Source: G039029935 sp039029935 (GTDB lineage: Bacteria; Chloroflexota; Anaerolineae; Caldilineales; Caldilineaceae). Taken from it: a stretch of DNA of 11,262 nucleotides. Both the position numbers and the translations under genes were made by a program. The stretch spans positions 1-11,262 of the forward strand of contig JBCCFC010000316.1 of NCBI GenBank assembly GCA_039029935.1, given 5' to 3'. Position 1 is the first letter of the stretch; the number at the start of each line of letters is the position of its first letter. The notes beneath the pieces are model-generated. The model did not search any database. It was given only the letters and a program-made list of their open reading frames with translations, and was not told the origin of the DNA. Below, in pieces: positions 6,624 to 11,262 of the stretch.

Positions 6624-7976
6624 TTAACTCTCCGCTGCGACCACGTGCGAATGAGCATCTAAGGCCGACACATTGGGCAAGCCTTGAGCCGCACAAGCAC
6701 CCTGCTTACCCGCATCGCCGACAATCATATCTGCGTCATCCCCTTTACGTCGAAGCAGGAAGATGATGGGTAAGGCGAGAATTGTGGTGCCACCCCCAAC
6801 AACATAGCCAGAAGCGATAGAATTCATCTGCGCTAAACTACCCAAGCCCAATTGTCCGAACATACTGCCGCCACTGCTCACAAGTGAGTCAAATGAGATG
6901 ACCGAGGCTCGTTGCTCAGAGGGGATGAGCTGGTGCATATAGGCTTGGCGGACAGGGGTCCAAACACCCATTCCCGCCATGACAATCAGGTAGAGGGGCA
7001 CGGCCACCCAAAACGAACTCGCCAAACCGACACCCACAGCGGCGACGGTCTGGATGCCAGCGGCCCAGAGGAGTAAGGTGGTTCGCTTTCCACAATATTG
7101 CGTAAACCACTCCACAACTGAGTTGCCTACGATGGTTGACACCGAAATCAGTGCGGCGATCACTCCGGCTACCCAGGTGATGTCTTGTCCCAGTAAATCC
7201 AAAAAATAGGGTTGCCAGGCATAAAAGCCCCAAGCCATAAAGATCGCTTGCACAAAGGAGGCGATAATCAGCAATCGCACTGAACTTTGCTGCCACCCAT
7301 AGGTCACGCTGACTTGGGCAATCTTACGCATCTCTCCGGGCAATTTGGCAAGGCTGGTGGCGCGTGGGTTGAACCCCAAGTCGTGCATCGTAAAGTGGGC
7401 CACGCCATAAACAGTCGCCAATAGCCCTGCTCTTGCCCAGAATGGAATGGATAAATCGAGACTGCCCAAAAATCCACCGCCGATGGAACCTACCAGCATG
7501 GCACATCCAGAGATCATCGAGCTCCGAGCAAATATCTTATCCAGTTTCCCCGTGTAACCAGTGGCATTGAGGGCATCCACCAGCCATGCTTCAACCGCCC
7601 CAGAGTAAAAGGTGTACCCCAGACCCAGCACGACTGACATGAGACTAAAGGCCAGCAAGCCGCCACCCATCGCCGCCACCCCCACATAGCCCAGCGTACC
7701 CAATAGGACAATCGCCACGCTGAGGAGGAAGGAGACCCGTCGTCCTCGTGTATCGGCCAACACACCCGTCGGAATTTCAAACAGGGCCATACTGCCTGTA
7801 AATACGGCATTGGCAAAGAAGACCCCAAAGAGGTCAAGCCCGGCATCCAGCAAAAAGAGCGTGTTCACTCCCCATATCACCGAGGTTGAGAGCGTGTATA
7901 GCCCCGCAATCACCAAGTAGTTGCGGATGACAGTGGTTGCTTCTTGTGGTATGTTAGATTCGTTTGGTCTGTCCAT
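6624..7976 (-). CDS. MFS transporter
   Basis: Major facilitator superfamily membrane transporter of 450 aa with about 12 hydrophobic segments (the first at roughly 17-43) and a polar cytoplasmic loop around residues 205-230. The diagnostic loop 2-3 motif A is GVLADTRGRR (71-80), directly after FEIPT. Overall pattern is that of drug/metabolite efflux MFS proteins; the substrate is unknown. I chose the ATG at 7976, preceded by CGGAGA at good spacing. A start at 8039 (TTG) or 8013 (MKRSHF) has no ribosome site. The C-terminal 40 residues after the last helix are polar and probably cytoplasmic. It sits between the serine hydrolase and the epimerase and shares their strand; its stop abuts the epimerase start. 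Export of, or self-protection from, a compound handled by these enzymes is plausible but inferred. Confidence 0.9.
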   Translation of the reverse strand: MDRPNESNIPQEATTVIRNYLVIAGLYTLSTSVIWGVNTLFLLDAGLDLFGVFFANAVFTGSMALFEIPTGVLADTRGRRVSFLLSVAIVLLGTLGYVGVAAMGGGLLAFSLMSVVLGLGYTFYSGAVEAWLVDALNATGYTGKLDKIFARSSMISGCAMLVGSIGGGFLGSLDLSIPFWARAGLLATVYGVAHFTMHDLGFNPRATSLAKLPGEMRKIAQVSVTYGWQQSSVRLLIIASFVQAIFMAWGFYAWQPYFLDLLGQDITWVAGVIAALISVSTIVGNSVVEWFTQYCGKRTTLLLWAAGIQTVAAVGVGLASSFWVAVPLYLIVMAGMGVWTPVRQAYMHQLIPSEQRASVISFDSLVSSGGSMFGQLGLGSLAQMNSIASGYVVGGGTTILALPIIFLLRRKGDDADMIVGDAGKQGACAAQGLPNVSALDAHSHVVAAES

Positions 7977-8043
7977 AGTAATCTCCGGAAAATGTGAGCG
8001 TTTCATGCTAAACTCAGATTCGCATGAATTGATGTCCAACTAA

Positions 8044-8058
8044 CGACTTTATTAGTCG
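8044..8058. other. Small hairpin between the serine hydrolase and MFS genes
   Basis: CGACT-TTATT-AGTCG, a perfect 5-bp stem in the 89-nt gap. There is no T-run after it on the minus strand, so it is not a convincing terminator. It could be a minor mRNA structure. Confidence 0.25.
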
Positions 8059-8065
8059 CACCCCG

Positions 8066-9727
8066 CTAGAGTGTCGGCTGCAAGTTTTGTTCGGCAACAG
8101 GAAAGTAGCGTGCTGCATGTGCAATCTGTACTGCGATGACGTGATTGTTAGCCGAATCCGACATCTCAAATTCAACGATACCGAACATTGTTAAAAAACG
8201 ATGCTTACTGAGGGGACGCGCCAACTGCGGCGTATCACCTCCATAAATGTAGAGCTGCCTGTCCACCAAATTGACCTTCAGGATGTCGTCGGGATGTGTA
8301 TTGAACGGGTCACGGTAATGACCAACATAGTTCGCCCAGTTTACATGAGCTATGTCAGTTGGCAACGTTTCTGTGTGCTTTTGATAAGGAGTGCCAAACA
8401 CCGTGACATGATGGCAGCTACCCTCTTCATCCGTGATAAAATAGACGGGCATAACGTGCTGCTCGTTCATCATACCGCAAAATTCACCATGCTCACAATA
8501 GGTCAACGGATACGTTTGCTCGTTCATGTGCAGCGTCAACGCACCGTCATCAAGTGTAATTTCTACAAGACGAGATTGAGTAGGATTGAGGTAGTGCCCC
8601 GCTAATTTGGCTAGTTCTAGCGATGGTGGCGGTGCAATGGGTACGGGTGGGGTGGTTAAGAAGATTGACTTAGCCGATTCCAATCCCAAAACCGCATCTT
8701 GAACCTGTTGCACCAACTCGGTGATCCCCTCCCCACCCACGTTGCTCGTCAGAATAATGACGGCACGATCTTGATTTGGGAACAGTTGGAAAAAGTTTGT
8801 GTGTCCAGCGCGACCACCCGCGTGACGCACCATCTTATGCTGGCGATAGTCACCGACCATTAGCCCCAAACCGTATGCCAATTCTTGTCGCAGATAGAGA
8901 TGTGTCGCGCTGTCTAAGTGAGTCGAGCAATACGGCGTCATCATTTCAGCCAACGCATTTGCTCCCAATAGCCGTCCCGGATTAAGATACATGTGCGCAA
9001 CTTGGGCTAAATCACGGATCGACCCTTTATAGAAACTACTTGGATGACCCGCGCGATTTAACGGAAACTCCTCCTGAATCGTGATTTGTCCGTTCATGTC
9101 CTTGAGGTGGGTGAAGATAAGCTGTTCAGGTGGCGTGGTTGAAATATCCCAACGGGCTGATGTCATGCCCAACGGCTCGAAAAGATACTCGGTCAGCAGG
9201 TCATCGTAGCTACGTCCCATGACGACCTCGGCGATGTAGCCAGCCATGCAGACAACGGTGTTGGAATAGTTGGTCACAAGCCCTGGTGGGGCGAGGAAGC
9301 GATAATGTGGAATCTCACCCCAAATCGCACGCGCCAGTGCATCATCTGTATCGAGGCCAAAAAAACGACCACCCATCGGCAAACCAGATGTGTGGCTGAG
9401 TAGATGTCGCAATGTCACACGCTGCCCGTAATCCGAGTGACGAAATGTGAAGCCCGGCAAATAGTCAACGACGGGACAATCGAGGTCCAATCGTCCTTCT
9501 TCGACCAAGCGCATCACCAGAATGGCATTAAAGGTCTTGCTCACCGAACAGTATGGGAAGAGCGTGTCCGCAGTGACAGCAACCCCAGCGTCATCCAAAC
9601 GGGTTCGACCGAACCCCTCCGCATACGTAACCTCGGCATGTTCGACGACGGCAACACCGACGGCAACAATGTCACTTGATTTTGTTGCTTGTATGGTAGC
9701 GGTTTGTATTTGGTCAAAGTCGATCAT
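8066..9727 (-). CDS. Serine hydrolase, class C beta-lactamase/penicillin-binding-protein-like, with two C-terminal barrel repeats
   Basis: 553-aa member of the class C beta-lactamase-related family (esterases, D-amino peptidases and similar enzymes). The three active-site elements are present: S61-V-S-K64, Y154-S-N156 and H302-A-G304. The HLLSHTSGLP motif (108-117) is typical. After residue 365 come two related beta-rich units, LAKLAGHYLNP...VEITLDDGALTLHMNEQTYPL and WANYVGHYRDP...LKVNLVDRQLYIYGGD, like the lipocalin-like tails found on many of these proteins. No signal peptide is seen, so it is probably cytoplasmic, which argues against a beta-lactam resistance role and for an esterase or amidase. 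AGAGGG five bases before the ATG fixes the start; that site belongs to a leftover copy of the DehI gene tail. It is the first gene of the minus-strand set that includes the MFS and epimerase. Confidence 0.9.
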   Translation of the reverse strand: MIDFDQIQTATIQATKSSDIVAVGVAVVEHAEVTYAEGFGRTRLDDAGVAVTADTLFPYCSVSKTFNAILVMRLVEEGRLDLDCPVVDYLPGFTFRHSDYGQRVTLRHLLSHTSGLPMGGRFFGLDTDDALARAIWGEIPHYRFLAPPGLVTNYSNTVVCMAGYIAEVVMGRSYDDLLTEYLFEPLGMTSARWDISTTPPEQLIFTHLKDMNGQITIQEEFPLNRAGHPSSFYKGSIRDLAQVAHMYLNPGRLLGANALAEMMTPYCSTHLDSATHLYLRQELAYGLGLMVGDYRQHKMVRHAGGRAGHTNFFQLFPNQDRAVIILTSNVGGEGITELVQQVQDAVLGLESAKSIFLTTPPVPIAPPPSLELAKLAGHYLNPTQSRLVEITLDDGALTLHMNEQTYPLTYCEHGEFCGMMNEQHVMPVYFITDEEGSCHHVTVFGTPYQKHTETLPTDIAHVNWANYVGHYRDPFNTHPDDILKVNLVDRQLYIYGGDTPQLARPLSKHRFLTMFGIVEFEMSDSANNHVIAVQIAHAARYFPVAEQNLQPTL

Positions 9728-9750
9728 ATTAGCCCTCTATGGTCGTGTCC
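9728..9750 (-). pseudogene. 3' tail of a lost DehI-family gene copy
   Basis: On the minus strand the sequence GACACGACCATAGAGGG ending in TAA matches the last codons of the intact DehI-family gene (GATACGACCGTAGAGGG and TAA) with two differences, directly before the serine-hydrolase ATG. It supplies that gene's ribosome binding site. The rest of the DehI copy is gone. Confidence 0.75.
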
Positions 9751-9815
9751 GCGCCCCATCAGCATGGCGCAAACTGCCACACGCCGAAATGCCTCGCCCG
9801 CCAAGTCACCATATA
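9749..9815 (-). pseudogene. Degenerate 5' end of a second epimerase gene
   Basis: The minus strand contains VAVCAMLMGRGHD against GRAVCAMLMARGYE in the intact epimerase. GCCATGCTGATGG (13 bases) is identical in both, and the GGCGGGCGAGGCATTTC stretch aligns with the TGGQGFIG codons after small gaps. Frame shifts make it non-coding. It joins the DehI tail directly, so a deletion from early epimerase to the end of DehI is implied. Confidence 0.7.
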
Positions 9816-9843
9816 TTGTAGTCTTCTTATTGAAATCCAATTT

Positions 9844-10098
9844 TTAGTGTTTAAAGTGAACAAAGATGCGCCCAAAATTCTTGTCATCTTTTTCAACCCG
9901 ATGGTATTGGCTTTTGATGTGTTTCTGATTTAGAAATCGAAGTACTTTTTTCTTCAATTGACCGCTACCTTTGCCAGGGATGATTTCAACAAGTTTTATC
10001 CGCTTTTCTACAGCTTCTTGAATGATACTGTTTAATTCTTTCTCAATTTGATCGCCGCGGTTGTATATATCATGTAGATCAAGTTTGAGTTTTGCCAT
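9844..10098 (-). CDS. Small Smr-domain protein
   Basis: 84-aa protein made up almost wholly of one Smr domain. It has the N-terminal LDLHD motif (6-10), the helix DQIEKELNSIIQEAVEKR, the strand LVEIIPGKGSGQLKKKVLRFL with the GKGSG loop at 42-46, and a basic final part RVEKDDKNFGRIFVHF. Smr domains bind or nick nucleic acids (MutS2, YdaL, and ribosome-rescue endonucleases), so a nuclease or RNA-linked role is the family expectation; this stand-alone small version is not characterised to my knowledge. The LDLHD replaces the more usual LDLHG. No strong ribosome site precedes the ATG. The gene is clearly AT-richer than those to its left and starts a different compositional block. Confidence 0.85.
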   Translation of the reverse strand: MAKLKLDLHDIYNRGDQIEKELNSIIQEAVEKRIKLVEIIPGKGSGQLKKKVLRFLNQKHIKSQYHRVEKDDKNFGRIFVHFKH

Positions 10099-10172
10099 AT
10101 TTTACTCAGTTAAATTAATATATTTTTGAAAAAGTGTTTGAACATAAACGAAATTTTTAGACCAATGCTTTT

Positions 10173-10583
10173 CTAACGATCCGCTTTCCAAGTTTCGTGG
10201 ACACGTACCCAAGCAAACCCATTGGGTGCTGAACGATTAACTGAAAATAAAGCAGTGCTAACACGTCGGGTTACGCTATCAGAATGGGTTTGGCACTCAT
10301 CATAGCGGACCATCAGTAAAGGCGGTTCATCTCGCAAAAGTTGAAAGTCTTCAATCCATATGTTTAAGTTTGGTCGTTTCCCATGAGATTCTCTAAGGGA
10401 ATCTACCAAGGTCGCACGTTCAACCTCAGTGCCGTCAGGGCTAACAATAGAAAAATCATTCGCAAGTGCGGATTCTAGTCGTAGAAAATTTTGATCAGTG
10501 TCGGCTAAATCTCCCGATAGCCACTTTTCAAAAAACTGATGCAAATCTACAATCTCTCTTTGAATTTGATCAGATATTGGCAT
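10173..10583 (-). CDS. DUF4440/SnoaL-like protein
   Basis: 136-aa NTF2-fold protein. Visible are a helical start (IQREIVDLHQFFEKWLSG), the ANDFSIVSPDGTEVERATLVDSLRESHG segment typical of DUF4440-like proteins, and paired strands ending WVRVHETWK, where such domains usually end. The start was set at M, preceded by GGAG with 9 nt spacing; a longer ATG start at 10658 has no ribosome site. The function is unknown: such domains occur in stress and polyketide-associated proteins, or as plain ligand-binding folds. It precedes the Smr gene on the same strand with a 74-nt AT-rich gap. Confidence 0.75.
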   Translation of the reverse strand: MPISDQIQREIVDLHQFFEKWLSGDLADTDQNFLRLESALANDFSIVSPDGTEVERATLVDSLRESHGKRPNLNIWIEDFQLLRDEPPLLMVRYDECQTHSDSVTRRVSTALFSVNRSAPNGFAWVRVHETWKADR

Positions 10584-10668
10584 AGAAATTTTCTCCAGAT
10601 AGGTATAACGGCCAGATTTGAGCAGAAGGCTCTCTGTAGTTGCCTTATTTTGCAACAACGCTATTAAA

Positions 10669-10689
10669 GTACCAGCTCTACACTGGTAC
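10669..10689 (-). terminator. Perfect 7-bp hairpin downstream of the zinc-ribbon gene
   Basis: GTACCAG-CTCTACA-CTGGTAC (arms 10669-10675 and 10683-10689). On the minus strand it lies about 100 nt past the zinc-ribbon stop and is followed by TTTAATAG, a short weak U-run. It may be a terminator between that gene and the DUF4440-like gene, but the stem is short. The rest of the roughly 200-nt gap between those genes (10584-10786) shows no supported gene. Confidence 0.35.
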
Positions 10690-10786
10690 AGCTCGCACGA
10701 AGGCGGTACTCACTTAACAAGCATTTGTTACCCTCAATTGGCGCAATCTGAACCATACCGCTTCTGTTTACCATACGTGAGCGGAG

Positions 10787-11071
10787 CTATTGATTGCAAA
10801 GGCACGGTCTTAATGTGGGTGTGCCAAATTGTGCCCAAATATATGGGTGAGCAAGTTCACAAACGGGGCAATCACCAAATAACTCAGGGCAACAATGTTT
10901 ACAGTCTTCAAAAAGAACATAATCATAATGACGCACACATGCTTTGGTAGGGGTTGCCGATTTATCGGTTAAACTTTTTAGACCTGCATGTAATAGTTTT
11001 GATACGCCATTAATCACAATATCATTATATAACGCGCCACAAGCAGGACAATTTATACGGAAGACATTCAC
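10787..11071 (-). CDS. Small Cys-rich (zinc-ribbon-like) protein
   Basis: 94-aa protein of unknown function, probably a metal-binding fold. Paired cysteines lie at C8/C11 (CPACG), C57/C60/C61 (CKHCC), C68/C71 (CPVC) and C90/C92 (CLC), with H28, H48, H59 and H75 nearby; one or two CxxC zinc sites seem certain. It is not recognisable beyond that. Start GTG at 11071 is chosen because AAGGGGA lies just upstream and the upstream gene's TAG directly abuts the GTG, so translation is coupled. The alternative ATG at 11067 is in another frame. It has no transmembrane segment. Confidence 0.7.
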   Translation of the reverse strand: MNVFRINCPACGALYNDIVINGVSKLLHAGLKSLTDKSATPTKACVRHYDYVLFEDCKHCCPELFGDCPVCELAHPYIWAQFGTPTLRPCLCNQ

Positions 11072-11262
11072 CTAGCTTCCCCTTTCGATTACCATTTGCA
11101 TCAAATTCCAATAAACTAACCAAAAGCCACCCATTACGAGTATTTCCATCATAACATCTCCGAATGTCTTTACATGGAAGTAGAAGCCAAGTTTACTGTA
11201 ATATATAAACCAGGCAGTAAAGACCAAACCCACCAGTAATAGAATCACGATGTGAACTGTAG
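11072..11262 (-). CDS. Membrane protein, 3' end only (5' end beyond window)
   Basis: Open to the right edge; the last 62 codons are visible, ending TAG immediately before the zinc-ribbon gene's GTG. There are two hydrophobic segments: VILLLVGLVFTAWFIYY and EILVMGGFWLVYWNLMQMVI, separated by SKLGFYFHVKTFGDVM. No ATG with a ribosome site is seen near the edge, and GTG at 11248 lacks one, so I treat it as truncated. Family not recognised. Coupling to the Cys-rich protein suggests the two belong together. Confidence 0.65.
   Translation of the reverse strand, partial: TVHIVILLLVGLVFTAWFIYYSKLGFYFHVKTFGDVMMEILVMGGFWLVYWNLMQMVIERGS

Noticed and set aside
8201..8605. 134-aa plus-strand open frame inside the serine hydrolase
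   Set aside because: Antisense to the conserved C-terminal barrel repeats of a well-supported gene; no recognisable motif.
1..11262. CRISPR array, tRNA, rRNA, integrase or transposase
   Set aside because: No regularly spaced repeats, no cloverleaf or rRNA motif, and no DDE or tyrosine-recombinase-like protein was seen on either strand.

Overview
The window reads as bacterial accessory DNA of moderate GC. It holds eleven apparently intact genes, one gene cut by the right edge and several gene fragments. I see no rRNA, tRNA, CRISPR array, transposase or phage gene. The host is uncertain. A Tat-exported lipoprotein with a Cys lipobox, the mix of sulfatase, DehI-family, serine-hydrolase and SnoaL-like genes, and scattered gene wreckage would suit a large-genome environmental bacterium (Chloroflexota, cyanobacteria or a similar group), but nothing here fixes the phylum.

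Layout. 37-2583 (+) is a two-gene operon: an extradiol ring-cleavage dioxygenase with all expected metal and active-site residues, then a formylglycine-type sulfatase. 2584-5618 is a patchwork: a decayed 3' end of a DehI-family gene (2584-2725, -), a Tat-lipoprotein alpha/beta hydrolase (2726-3724, -), a SnoaL/NTF2-like protein (3812-4231, -), an 88-bp nested palindrome (4291-4378), a frameshifted metallo-beta-lactamase-fold gene stump (4559-4735, +), a stump of a class C beta-lactamase-like gene (4736-4763, -) and an intact DehI-family gene (4764-5618, -). 5715-9727 (-) carries, in transcription order, a class C beta-lactamase-like serine hydrolase, an MFS transporter and an NAD-dependent epimerase; the intact DehI gene follows. 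The MFS stop and the epimerase start abut. From about 9830 the DNA is visibly AT-richer and the genes are of another kind, all on -: a small Smr-domain protein, a DUF4440/SnoaL-like protein, a Cys-rich zinc-ribbon protein and the end of a membrane protein.

The most striking result is that the fragments explain one another. The DNA just downstream of the intact DehI gene is a copy of the 5' end of the beta-lactamase-like gene. The DNA just upstream of the intact beta-lactamase-like gene is a copy of the DehI 3' tail, preceded by a decayed copy of the epimerase 5' end. The simplest reading is an ancestral cluster epimerase-dehI-bla-MFS that was tandemly duplicated and then lost complementary pieces from each copy, leaving one working copy of each gene. 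A third DehI remnant lies at 2584-2725 and contains a 22-bp patch identical to the adjacent hydrolase gene, as if templated from it.

Function. The dioxygenase-sulfatase pair suggests catabolism of a sulfated aromatic compound (desulfation, then ring cleavage). The epimerase, DehI-family, serine-hydrolase and MFS genes look like a small-molecule modification and transport cluster, but I cannot name its substrate.
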